Source: Eustoma russellianum (taxonomy: Eukaryota > Streptophyta > Magnoliopsida > Gentianales > Gentianaceae). From it: DNA of 64,000 nt. Shown in pieces: positions 44,623 to 55,170 of this stretch. The notes under the pieces were generated by a model. It did no database searches, had not been told where the DNA came from, and was given only the letters and a program-made list of their open reading frames with translations. The stretch is from contig AP025057.1 in assembly GCA_036186865.1 (NCBI GenBank), positions 20,129,063 through 20,193,062 on the forward strand. Direction: 5' to 3'. The first letter of the stretch is position 1, and each line of letters opens with the position of its first letter. The translations under genes and the position numbers were made by a program.

Positions 44623-45314
44623 TTATGTGACCAGACAATAAGACATACATTGCACTGTTTTTGAAAAGTGAAGCATAATCATTTGGGTTTGTGTAGTGTA
44701 GTGCATATTTCGAATTGTCATGCATCACGTGAGTCGTTTCGGTATGATTGACTTGTAAGTGTTATGTTATTGAACTGTTTACTACTTATTCGTTGTTGTT
44801 CTTTGTTTCTGTTGTGCTGGCAACTTATGATCTTTAAATTATACAAGACATGTGCCCCATTATCCCTTGATATAGATATTACTCATGTCTTGCCATGTGT
44901 TGATCCCGTATGTCTTATAAGCGGGTTACTTGCTAGCGTTTTTCGCTAAGAGTTCTGCTCGTTGTCTCGCAGATAGGGCTGAGTATGATATGATATACAT
45001 TGAGGACGATGGCGAGTGGGCCGAATGGGATGAGTAGAGCTTCTTGGGATATGCCTTTGTCATGTTGGGACGTTTAAACTTCTCTTTTATCCACTTAAGT
45101 ATTTAGTTGGCTGCGACCAAGAACAATCTTTTGTAATCATATTATATCTTGATGTACGTATTTGATGGTTTAGATTTATTTTACACATGTTTCCGTGCTT
45201 ACTCTCTTACGTCATTGATGATGTGTATTCGAGAGATGAGACGTCTTGTAGTCCTCTCAGTAGGCTACGACGGGTGCACCAGTTTGGGTCCGCTGTCCGG
45301 GCCGGGGCGCTACA

Positions 45315-45319
45315 GTTTG
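45315..45319. repeat. Solo LTR target duplication, right (GTTTG)
   Basis: Partner of 43067-43071. Confidence 0.9.
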
Positions 45320-46194
45320 CTTCTTCTTGGTCTTCCAACATTCATTACTGACATGCCCCTGAATGCCACAGTTGTAGCATTTTCCGGTGAACTTCTTGGC
45401 TATCTGCTTGCCTTTGTTGTTCACCCCAAGATGGTCTTTCTTCTTCTTGGCCTCTGCAACATAGGCCTTGGCCTGACCAGAACTAACATGTGGTTTTCTT
45501 TCAGATCTTCAATTATCTTCCTCTATGCGGAGTCGAGCAATCAGATCTTTCAATGTCATCTCCTTTCTCTTGTGTTTAGATAGCTTCTGAATTCCCTCCA
45601 TGAAAGAGGTAGCTTCTTAATCACCGCAGCCACCATGAAATATTCACTGAGCAACATGCCCTCCTATTTCTTCTCAGCTACCAGCGTCTGAAGTTCTTCA
45701 ACTTGAGAAACACAGTGCGAGAATCCGAAATTTTAAAATCCAGAAATTTGCCGACAATAAAATTCGTAGTGCCGGCATCTTCCATACGATTTTTCTTCTC
45801 CAAAGCCTCCAACAAAGACTTTGCGTTTCATACGTGCAGTAGAAATCATATAAGGAGTTGTCCAAACAACTCACAATATGACTCAAACACACATAATTAT
45901 TGAAGCTCCATAACAAACAACGTGTTCGCATATTCTGGGTCTGGTCCTCCACAGGATCCACCACAGGTGGGTCCTCGGTCAGCAGCTTGGCCAGTCCCAT
46001 GGTAGTCAGGAAGAACAACATCTTCTGCTGCATCGCTTGAAGAAGCTTCCACTGATCTTCTCTGGTTTCTCCACTTGGCCCACTGCAGGATCCTGTGCAG
46101 GAGGAGCAGTCATTAGCAACCCTGCATTTGGTGCCATAAGAGCTACACTCTGTATGTCTGCGTCTTGAACAGAGCTTGAGCTTGCGTTCTCCAT
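45320..46194 (-). pseudogene. Cop-C gag
   Basis: The ATG at 46194 opens MENASSSSVQDADIQSVALM. The frame continues to VEKPEKISGSFFKRC, where a shift leads to a second frame with MLFFLTTMGLAKLLTEDPPV. The right part near 45330-45500 carries a CCHC knuckle (CYNCGIQGHVSNEC) followed by WKTKKKQ. Middle parts are out of frame in several places. Gag assembles the particle. Confidence 0.88.
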
Positions 46195-46264
46195 TTAAGT
46201 TTCTATAAGATGCAGAAACAAATGACGAGAATCAGTACAGAAACAATACAATACGTCTTAAGAA

Positions 46265-47650
46265 TGTTGGGATAAGCAAAGCCAAACAAAATTGACTTCT
46301 GTACAGTGTGCTTGTGAAATAAAGCAAGACAGGTAAGATCGATCTGCTAAGTCAAGACAGTCCAGGTAGCGCAATTGAGTTTACATTCTGAATAGTCACC
46401 CGACCTGCCGATCTCAACACAATAGCACTTCACTACAATAGTTCCGTGCTATCAGCCTTCCAGCCGAACCAAGCTCAGCTTAGGTCAGATTGATCAGTCA
46501 GGTCAGATCAGTGCAGGCTGTGCAATTGAATTTGTGTTTTGGACAGCTGGCCGACCTACCGATCTCAGCACCTCAGCACAACAGAACAACAGTTGTGCTA
46601 CCAACCGCTTCCGCCGAGCTCAACACACCAGTAGAGCTTAGCTCGGCAATATTGCACAACAACAGTGCTACACTATCACTCGATCAGTAGAGCTCAGCTC
46701 GGCAACAACTTCAGCATCTCGGTGAGCAAAAAATCCAAGGTGAGTCTAGAACTCTGTCCTTAAGATATATTGCTTCGGTATACTGTGTCTAACCAGAGGA
46801 AGAAATCGTCTCCTAGGATATAACAGAATCAGTTCAGACGAGCGGCACTACAGCGTATGAACTCAACAAACATGTAATATGTACTGAATTCTTGGTTGAC
46901 TTGAAATGCAACGGATGTGTATATGGGAGAAGATGATTATGCAGAAGGGAGATTGTAGAGAGAAAGGAGAAGACGATTTCCGAATGAATTTTCTGATGAT
47001 CGCAAAGGTCAGCTCGGGCTACTATTTATAAGGGAAAACTGAGGTCAGCTTGTTACACCCAATTCAACCACAGCCGTAGGATCAGATACCTGCTCGGCCT
47101 GAACCCTTGGATTAGATAACCGCATCAGGGCTGCCCTCAGCCGTCGGATCAAATAACTGTTCAATCTGAGCCTTCAGATCATAACAACTTCAGGTCAGCT
47201 CGACACAGTTAAAGCTCAACAACTTTTCAAACTTAAACCTTAGTCAATCCAAACAACCTGGAGAAGTTTAAATTTGAACAAACGTCCTTCCCAGCTGATA
47301 GAATCCGACCTGCTAGCTGCAGGATCCGGCTTGCAGTCTGCAGCCTGCACCCCGGCCTACGGCCTGAGCCCATCAGGCCCGCCGCAGCTCACAGTCTACA
47401 ACCTAAGCCCATGCCTAGGCACGTGCCCAACTGAGCTGATTTTTTCTTCTACTTTGAGCATTAATTTCTCATTCAGCCAATATGGGAATTGAGTGATTCA
47501 AAAAGCGTAAAATTATCTATTCGTCACGTAGATAATTAAGGACTCATTAATTTATACTCATCATTAATGAAACTAATCATAACTCAGCTCAAAGTACGCT
47601 GCTAACAGCAATTTTGCAACTTGGTCAATTTCTTCCAATTTTCTCCTACA
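46265..47650 (-). repeat. Cop-C 5' LTR
   Basis: 1386 bp, TGTTGG...CCTACA. It carries the same internal tandem unit and a minus-strand TATAAATAG at 47022-47034. It is followed by the GTTTT duplication. Confidence 0.88.
47022..47034 (-). promoter_or_regulatory. Cop-C LTR TATA box candidate
   Basis: The minus strand reads CTTATAAATAGT in the middle of the 5' LTR. The matching place in the other LTR keeps CTATAAATAGT. Conservation between the LTRs supports it as the promoter TATA. Confidence 0.5.
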
Positions 47651-48000
47651 GTTTTCTGAGCATATCAGGATTCATGCTTTTACTTATTCCATCAAGCGTT
47701 TTATGTTTACAGTTGTCATTTTCGGATAGATATTATCTGGGTTTAAGTTGCTCTTTGACGAATTTCTGATTCCAATGGAGTTAACACACATTCTTATTTG
47801 ACTCTGTAATATAATGGAATAAAGCAAAATGACTCATTGACTTGGCTGCGCTTCTTGCGTTATGAAGTAGCAGTCAATTGATGCAATACTTGACGCAATT
47901 TTCATTATCAGTAATCTAGAAACAATCCTCCGCCTCCTTCACAAGTTGAAACCCGCGGTAAAGGAAAAATCATACCCCGAATTCGGTTTTCTTAGATTGT

Positions 48001-48128
48001 TACTTCTTTCTTCTATTGTAATGCTAGGTTTAGTTTTTTTTAAATTGTGTAATAAAAACGGATTTTCCTCCGCCGTAAGTGAGGATCATCAATAAAATAA
48101 AGAAGGCTTTGCCTTCGTTATATAAACA
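48001..48128 (+). mobile_element. L1-D: 3'-end fragment of an L1-type LINE
   Basis: The phrase GATTTTCCTCCGCCGTAAGTGAGG (48061-48084) matches the 3' UTR ends of L1-A (TTTTCCTCCGCC, AAGTGAGG) and L1-C. It is followed by AATAAAATAAA and the hairpin GAAGGC-TTT-GCCTTC (48102-48116), then TA repeats. The left boundary is uncertain. Only the tail remains. Confidence 0.65.
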
Positions 48129-48175
<47 letters not shown>

Positions 48176-48319
48176 TTTGTGTGTGTATATATATATGCAT
48201 ACACACACAGATATATATATATGTGTGTGTGTGTGTATACATATATATATATGAGTGTATATATATGTATATATGTGTGTGTGTGTGTATATATACATGT
48301 ATATATACACATATATATA

Positions 48320-48369
<50 letters not shown>
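48129..48369. repeat. Alternating (TA)n/(TG)n microsatellite
   Basis: About 240 bases of TA and TG/CA dinucleotide blocks follow L1-D. Open frames in all directions (Y/I or V/C strings) are artefacts of the repeat. Confidence 0.95.
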
Positions 48370-48372
<3 letters not shown>

Positions 48373-48547
48373 TGAAAAGATTTGGCGGTGCTTCTGTTGA
48401 TGTTTATAGTCTGAAAAATTGTTTTTGGAGAAAACAGGGGACCTCACGATCATTATGAGAAATTCTGCTTTCTGTAGTTTTTTGGTGCTTATGACTTGAG
48501 AGAACATCCTGATCAACTTTTTCTTTTCTTTTTCTTTATATGTGCAG

Positions 48548-48637
48548 ATCTATCACAAAGCAGCAACATGAGAAGGCCAACTCCGGGTCAAGATGAAGGT
48601 AGACTTGTCCAAGAGGAATCTAGTATAGACGGACATG
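48548..48637 (+). other. Candidate host exon
   Basis: A long pyrimidine tract and TGTGCAG precede 48548. The donor would be CATG|GTCAGC (end 48637) or GAAG|GTAGAC (end 48598). The frame gives SNMRRPTPGQDEG and GRLVQEESSIDGHG. Both donors leave phase 1, which fits the exon at 49603. I do not recognise the protein. Confidence 0.4.
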
Positions 48638-49602
48638 GTCAGCTAAATGTTTTACACACTACTTCCACCCGTGCCCTAATATTCCATAGCCACTTTATCA
48701 TACTTCAATATCTGATATGGTACATCAATTATAAATTGGTGAGCTAAATTCCTGGTCTCTAGAATTTTATGTTATATGTGTGACAAACATTTCCAGAAAA
48801 ATTGGGATCAATAAACTTGACTATCTTATTATTATTGTTGTTATTAAATGATCTTGCTATTAACAGATGGAACTATATTAGGACTCTTTATTCTTCTTTG
48901 TCATATTTCCTTGTATCTCAAATTATCAGCTGCACAACTTCCTAATAGCGACTAGATAAATGCTTAAGCATCCTTAGCTATCTTAGTAGCTATCCTAGCT
49001 TTTAGTACAAAAACTAGCTGTTAGGAAAAGAAGAAAAAAAAGATCCAAGCTGTAACATTTTCAGGTCCTATGAGGTGTATTGATTTGCGTCTCAAAGTCA
49101 TTGTTGTTCATATTGGTATATTGTCAGTCTCCTAGCCATCAATTCATGTGCCTAATCATATTGAACACGCTCTGTTTTGCTTATAAAAATTGCATAAATA
49201 TACGTGATATGATAGAATAAAGCAAAATGATTCATTAAATTGGCTGCGTTTCTTATATTGTGAAGTAACACTTGATCGACACAATTTGATGCAATTTTTA
49301 TTACGGGTCATTGGAAAACAACATCTACGTATTTTTAACACATGAGTATAGTTGTGTGTGTCATCTGATACCCTGCAATAGCTAAGAGCCTCTAAGATAA
49401 CGGGTTAATATTGTTGTTGTATATGGGATGCTGCTGTTTATGCCTTCTACCGCAAAAGAAATTTAGGTATCCTATATTTTCGTCTTGCCAACAGCAGAGT
49501 GGAGGGAAAGGCTTGGTTGGCATGTGATTTGTTGTAAGTTAAGTATTTTTCGTTTCAATGTCTGAAACCAAATATGATTCTGAACTTTCTATGAAACTTT
49601 AG

Positions 49603-49673
49603 GTGAAAGGCAGGCATATGCTCCGATGATATTTGAAGGGCAGATGTATTGGTCAACAAAGACTCCATGTCAG
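49603..49673 (+). other. Candidate host exon next to the Cop-D insertion
   Basis: The acceptor AAACTTTAG precedes 49603 and the donor CAG|GTG follows 49673. Joined in phase 1 to the previous candidate, it reads GERQAYAPMIFEGQMYWSTK and ends TPCQ. Cop-D is inserted at 49677, three bases into the presumed intron, and its target duplication preserves the GT. The open frame also runs past the donor into 55171 and beyond, so the exon end is not certain. Confidence 0.4.
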
Positions 49674-49676
49674 GTG
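49672..49676. repeat. Cop-D target duplication, left (AGGTG)
   Basis: AGGTG here equals 55166-55170, outside the TG...CA ends of the LTRs. Confidence 0.93.
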
Positions 49677-49903
49677 TGATGGAAATAGATACACAAAATC
49701 AAAGCAGATACAAAAAATCAAAGCAGCTGTAATTAGAAAGTCAAAAGAATCTTTATCCCATTAAATCAAATCTCATCAAATCTCTTGTAATATCTAGCTT
49801 TGACATTTAGATATAGAAAACAAGTATAAAGTCTGCATATTGTACTCATACAAGATCAATGAAAACACAATTTCATTCACTACTTTTTTTTTTCCATTCT
49901 TCA
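49677..49903 (+). repeat. Cop-D 5' LTR
   Basis: 227 bp, TGATGGAAAT...CATTCTTCA. Compared with 54940-55165 it has one C/T change, one G/T change and one base of length difference in a T run. A TATAAAG at 49825-49831 may be the TATA box. Confidence 0.95.
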
Positions 49904-49915
49904 TGGTATCAGAGC
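49904..49915 (+). other. Cop-D primer binding site (tRNA-iMet)
   Basis: TGGTATCAGAGC directly follows the LTR. Confidence 0.95.
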
Positions 49916-50257
49916 AGTGAGATCCGAGGACTCAGACCTCCAAGATCATCACTGTCCAGCAACCCTCAAACACAGACGTATGTTCTTCCCATAAAACAGG
50001 GAAGAGCAACAAACCCAGATAAACAACTCCAGAAACAGAACCTACGGCCTCAAATACAGAAAATAACTTGGCAGATTTACTGCAAATCTGTTAGGACTCA
50101 GATTTAGTCATCATCATTGTCCTATTACTCTTTCGATCAATCTATTAGGACTCAGATTTAATCATCATCATCGTCCTAATACCCTTCTCGAGCCAATAGC
50201 CATAAACAGCACAGAAATCACCATCTATCCTTGAACCTGCAACAGTTTAAAACCAAC

Positions 50258-51616
50258 ATGTCAGATAGTTCCGAACAAAAGCCTGAAAATAATGAATTGG
50301 CCATACAACTGGTCAATTTACTCCGCAATAGTCTCTCGTTCCAACCAACAAACACAAATCCGGACAATCTGTCGCTAGGTATCAAACTGAGTAGTGATAA
50401 CTATCAACTATGGGCCACTTTGATGAAGAAGGCAGTAGGAGGAAGAGGCTGTAGTCAGCATCTCACCGGAATACCTCCCCCTCCTACTGCCACAAGTACA
50501 GAATATGCACAATGGGAAATTAATGACCAGTGCGTATTTACTTGGCTCATTCAGAACATTGAGCCAAATCTTATCAACAATGTATCTCAGTATCCCACTG
50601 CCCAAACACTCTGGGATGGGCTAGCAGTAACCTACAGCGTTGATTCAGATTCCCTACAGGTTTACGATTTACACAGACGGGCTTGTTCCATTAAACAAGG
50701 GGGCAGTTCGTTAGAAGATCTATGGAACAAGCTGCAGAAAACGTGGATGGAAATAGATCGACGGGAACCTAATCCCATGAAAGATCCAGAGGATATTACC
50801 ACTTACAATGGTAAAATCCAAGAGCAGAGACTATACCAACTACTCATGGCCATAGATGAAAAATTTGCTGCAATCAGACGGGATCTCCTCAAGAAGGATC
50901 CTCTCCCTTCCCCAGAAATGGCATACGCAGCCATACGCAGAGAGGAGGCCAGGATAGGGATCTTGAAAGAGACTCCCTCAGAGGATGAAATCTCTTCATC
51001 GGGAGTTGGAGCAGGACTACGCCTGAAGGGACGAACGGACGGACGGAGGGGAGAACCTCCTCGCTCACAGATATCACAGCGAGGGGTAGAAGACAAATCT
51101 AAACTCATCTGCACCCACTGTGGAAAAAGGAAGCATCTTAAGAAAGATTGCTTCGAATTAGTGGGATTCCCCGAATGGTGGGGGAACAGACAAGATAAGA
51201 TGGAGACCATCGGAAGAGGAACTGCAGTGATGGGCACCAAAGGAGGCACCAACACCTGCGTGCAACAAGATAAGACGGAGACCGTTGGAAGAGGGGCTAC
51301 AGCGGTGGGCACCAGAGGAGGTGCCGTCACCTGCGTGCAACAAGGCCTCAGAAATTCTAGCAGCCAACAGAGAGAAGAAGGAGATGGACGAAGGGAACAC
51401 GCGGGAGGCCCTCACGAGAGAATTCTAGAAGGTAGGGTTGGAGGTTTAAAACCCTCCAACCCCCTTTTTACCCTTTTTCCCTTTATTATTCCTGAAATAC
51501 CCTTGCTAGAAAATACCAGTAACAACCAGAACCTAAAAACGACCAATATCACTGAATTAACAAAAAACGGGTCACTTGAATTATCCAGCCATTATCAATT
51601 TTCCCAAAAAATATGA
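50258..51616 (+). pseudogene. Cop-D gag
   Basis: The ATG at 50258 opens MSDSSEQKPENNELAIQLVN. The 452-codon frame has the copia gag core (the LSSDNYQLWATLMKKAV block, QTLWDGLAVTYS, LEDLWNKLQKTWMEIDRR) and a CCHC knuckle (CTHCGKRKHLKKDC) at about residues 285-298. A tail with two diverged glycine-rich repeats follows. It ends at a TGA made by loss of one A in a run of six near 51610. The pol ATG at 51613 overlaps the stop as ATGA. Elements of this type normally have a single ORF, so I read it as a mutation. Confidence 0.93.
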
Positions 51617-54600
51617 ACCAAGCCCATTTCTCCCTACATACCTCAGGCCAGTCCCTCACGCAATCCAAATCTAAACACTCAGAATGGATCCTAGATTGTG
51701 GAGCGACTGACATTATGACATACGACCCACACGATTTTATAAACCTGACCACATCCAACACACCAAAAACTCATATCGAAACTGCAAATGGAGAGCTTGT
51801 CCAAGTCAAGGGTAGTGGCTCCATTAATGTTTTCCTAAATGTTACATTAAAACATTGTTTGTATGTGCCCACATTGGCTTCTAAATTGTTATCCCTTAGC
51901 CAGATTACTAAACAGCTCAACTGTGTTGTCCTTATATATCCTGACTTTTGTCTCTTGCAGGACATTCATACGAGGGAGATAGTTGGACGTGGCACTGAAA
52001 GGGATGGATTGTATTATGTGGAAGAGGTCGCTCAACAGGGACGGTCCATGCTTGCCCACCGGACAGCACATCGACAACTGTGGTTATGGCATCGTCGATA
52101 AGGCCATCCTTCCTTTGGTTACCTACGTACTCTGTTTCCATCTTTATTTACTCATTCAGATTTACATCTTTCTTGTGAAACCTGTATTCTTGTTAAGCAT
52201 CATAAGGGTATGTTTCGCCCGAACAATACTAGAGTTGCTCAGTGTTTCTCATTAATCCACTCAGATGTGTGGGGACCTGCTCCTGTCTCTACTCCACTTG
52301 GTTTTCGTTATTTTGTCTTATTCATCGATGATTATTCCCGGGTGACATGGGCATACCTTATAAAAAATAAATCCGAGGTTCCTTCTAAGTTTATTGAGTT
52401 TTCCAGAATGATTGAAAATCAGTTTCAAAAAAAAATCCAGATCCTTCGATCTGATAACGGAGGAGAGTATCTGTCCCACCAGTTCCAAGCCTACCTCAAA
52501 TCACAAGGATTGGTGCATCAAACATCATGTCCAAATACTCCACAACAAAATGGAGTGGCAGAGAGAAAAAACCGTCTGCTACTCGAAATGACTAGGGCAA
52601 TGATGATTGAGGCCAATGTTCCAAAAAAGTTTTGGCCTGAAGCCCTTGTCACAGCCACATACCTCCTAAATCGACTGCCTACCAAAACACTCAACCACCG
52701 AACTCCTCTACAAATGCTATCCACCCAGGTCGCGATTTCCTCTCTGATGACTCTTTCCCCTAAAGTCTTTGGGTGCACTGTATATATCCACGTACCCAAA
52801 CATGAACGAAATAAACTTGATCCGTGCGCAGAAAAATGTGTCTTTGTTGGGTATGATACACAACAAAAAGGCTACCGGTGCTATAATCCTCTCACTAAAC
52901 GCCTCCATATTACTCTTGATTGTGTCTTTATTGAAACCGAGTTCTTTTATAAAGACCATCCTCAGGCCCAGGGGGAGACTAATAGTGAGCCTTTCGACTG
53001 GTTACATAGTTACAGTTGCATCGAGGCTGGCCAACAAGGACAAGCAGGTGACGCCACCGAGCAGACCTAGTCCAATGTAAACATTCGCTCTACTAAAGTG
53101 CCACTTCCAGCTGCTCTCTCCCTGGATGTTCTACAAGAGGTAAGTGAACCTTCATCTCCTGATACAACTCATGTTAATCTATCAGATTCTATCCTTGAAA
53201 ATACACCTACAGCTACACTACTTACAGAAAACCTTGATCTTGAGTCTCCTGATGCTCCACAGATACGAACCCTTCCTCCCCGACAAAATCGGGGCATCCC
53301 TCCTCGCAGGTACTCACCAGGATATGTCTCTCAAGCCTCCCGGCACCCGATAAACTTGGCAACAACAGTATTCACAACTCGGTATACGGAAGAGATCCCT
53401 CGAACAGCAGAAGAAGCTATGAAACAAAATTCCTAGAGATATGCAATGGAAATTGAAATGGAAGCTCTAGAAAAGAACAACACGTGGGAAAAATATATAC
53501 TTCCACGAGGAAAGAAGCCAGTAGGATGTCGATGGGTATTTACCATAAAATACAAAGGAGACGGAACAATTGAGAGACATAAATCGAGATTGGTAGCCAA
53601 AGGGTATACACAAACATATGGGATCGATTATGCAGAAATGTTTTCTCCAATTGCGAAGATTGATACGATCAGGGTCTTGTTCTCAATTGCGGTAAACAAA
53701 GATTGGCCGTTATTCCAGTTTGATGTTAAAAATGCTTTTCTACACGGAGAATTGAGAGAGGAAGTATACATGGAGGCTCCACCAGGGTTCTCAAGTAATT
53801 TCCAAAAGAATGAGGTATGTAGACTAAAGCGAGCACTTTACGAATTGAAGCAGTCCCCGAGAGCATGGTTTGGCAGGTTTACAAGAGTGATGAAACAAAA
53901 TGGGTATAAGCAAAGTAATGCAGACCACACCTTGTTTCTAAAAAGACACGGTAGCTTAACCACGTGTCTTATCATTTATGTAGATGACATGGTCATAACA
54001 GGAGATGATGAAGAAGAAATGGCCCGTCTAAGAAGAAGTTTGTTCACTGAATTCGAAATGAAAGACCTTGGAGAACTAAAATACTTCCTTGGAATAGAAG
54101 TGTCAAGAACAACTGAAGGATTGTTTATATCTCAGAGAAAGTATATTTTGGATTTGTTATCAGAGGTTGGAATGGTAGATTGTAAACCATGTGACACTCC
54201 CACAGCAACAAACTTGAAACTACAGATTAAGGAAGAAGCCTCCGAAGTAGATCGAGAACAGTACCAGAGATTGGTAGGAAAGCTTATCTATTTGTCTCAT
54301 ACACGGCCAGATATTGCGTATGCAGTTGGATTGGTTAGTCAGTTTATGCATCAACCGTAAAAGGAACATCTTGAAGCTGTAATGAGAATTCTGAAGTATC
54401 TAAAAAGAACTCCTGAGAGAGGGATTTGGTTCAGGAAGCATGGACATTTAAAAATAGAAGTGTACACAGATGCAGACTGGGCTGGAGATATAAATGACAG
54501 AAGATCAACGTCGGGGTATTTTTCATTAGTTGGAGGCAATCTAGTCACATGGCGAAGCAAGAAGCAAAAAGTAGTTGCCCTATCAAGTGCAGAAGCCGAG

Positions 54601-54939
54601 TTTAGAGGAATTTCTAAGGGAATCATGGAAGTCTTGTGGTTGAATAAATTATTAAAAGAAGTTGGTTTTCCTACTCATGCTCCAGCCAAACTTAAATGTG
54701 ACAATAAAGCAGCAATTAGCATCTCAGAGAACCTCGTTCAACATGACAGAACCAAGCATGAAGAAATTGACAGGCATTTTATCAAAGAGAAGCTTGATAA
54801 GGGAATAGTTGAAATACCATTTGTACCATCAGAGGATCAGCTTGCTGACATTCTCACAAAGGCAGTCACAGGAAAGATCTTTGAAGCAACGTTGCGCAAG
54901 TTGAACATTGGAGATCCCATTGATCAACTTGAGGGGGAG
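51613..54939 (+). pseudogene. Cop-D pol: protease, integrase, RT, RNase H
   Basis: One frame runs the full length. Protease: WILDCGATD (cysteine where serine is usual). Integrase: WHRR, CETC, IHSDVWGP, RSDNGGEY and VAERKNR. RT: WVFTIKYKGDGTIERHKSRL, FDVKNAFLHGELREEVYMEA and IIYVDDMVITGDD. RNase H: YTDADWAGD, ALSSAEAEFRG, CDNKAAI and HDRTKHEEIDRHF. In-frame stops are TAA 52099, TAG 53068, TAG 53434 and TAA 54358. Each looks like a single-base change of a sense codon. All catalytic residues are present. Confidence 0.95.
54931..54939 (+). other. Cop-D polypurine tract
   Basis: GAGGGGGAG lies immediately before the 3' LTR. It is also the end of the pol coding frame (LEGE, then TGA inside the LTR start). 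Confidence 0.9.
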
Positions 54940-55165
54940 TGATGGAAATAGATACACAAAATCAAAGCAGATACAAAAAATCAAAGCAGCCGTAATTAGA
55001 AAGTCAAAAGAATCTTTATCCCATTAAATCAAATCTCATCAAATCTCTTGTAATATCTAGCTTTGACATTTAGATATAGAAAACAAGTATAAAGTCTGCA
55101 TATTGTACTCATACAAGATCAATGAAAACACAATTTCATTCACTACTTGTTTTTTCCATTCTTCA
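54940..55165 (+). repeat. Cop-D 3' LTR
   Basis: 226 bp, about 99% identical to 49677-49903, followed by AGGTG. Confidence 0.95.
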
Positions 55166-55170
55166 AGGTG

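Larger units (their letters stand above)
43072..45314 (+). mobile_element. Gypsy solo LTR
   Basis: 2243 bp starting TGTTATGCCCTGC and ending GGGGCGCTACA, flanked by GTTTG. There is no internal coding sequence, primer site or second LTR, so it is a solo LTR, as left by recombination between the two LTRs of a full element. Its length, ends and pyrimidine-rich leader resemble chromovirus LTRs such as Tekay, by inference. It contains a palindrome array (43889-44125) and a TATA-like array (44427-44622). Confidence 0.88.
38078..47650 (-). mobile_element. Cop-C: copia element with a gypsy solo LTR inside
   Basis: LTRs at 38078-39474 and 46265-47650 are flanked by GTTTT (38073-38077 and 47651-47655). 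On the minus strand gag starts at 46194. A solo LTR then interrupts the gag-protease frame, and protease, integrase, RT and RNase H follow to 40018. The gag opening (PEKISGSFFKR) and the 3' untranslated stretch before the polypurine tract (about 39475-40017) resemble a widespread copia family. Frames are broken many times. The site after the LTR is not the usual tRNA-Met primer. Confidence 0.92.
47656..49671 (+). other. Probable host gene region (introns with two exon candidates)
   Basis: This DNA is not assignable to any element except L1-D and the microsatellite. It has a diverged direct repeat of about 110 bases (47815-47930 against 49208-49325). Two short exon-like blocks with good splice signals lie at 48548-48637 and 49603-49673. 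No gene family is recognised. Confidence 0.45.
49677..55165 (+). mobile_element. Cop-D: complete young Ale/Retrofit-like copia
   Basis: 5489 bp with LTRs of 227 and 226 bp that differ at only about three positions, a tRNA-Met primer site, gag, a one-frame pol, a polypurine tract and AGGTG target duplications. The LTR match implies recent insertion. It cannot code for itself as it stands: gag and pol are split by a one-base loss in an A run near 51610, and pol has four in-frame stops. It shares gag and protease type with Cop-A. Confidence 0.97.

Noticed and set aside
44492..44728. Minus-strand frame with repeated YPV motifs
   Set aside because: It is the reverse translation of the ACAGGGTATAAAG array.
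48079..48516. Several overlapping frames on both strands rich in Tyr, Ile, Cys, Val or His, Thr
   Set aside because: They are translations of the TA/TG microsatellite in different frames.
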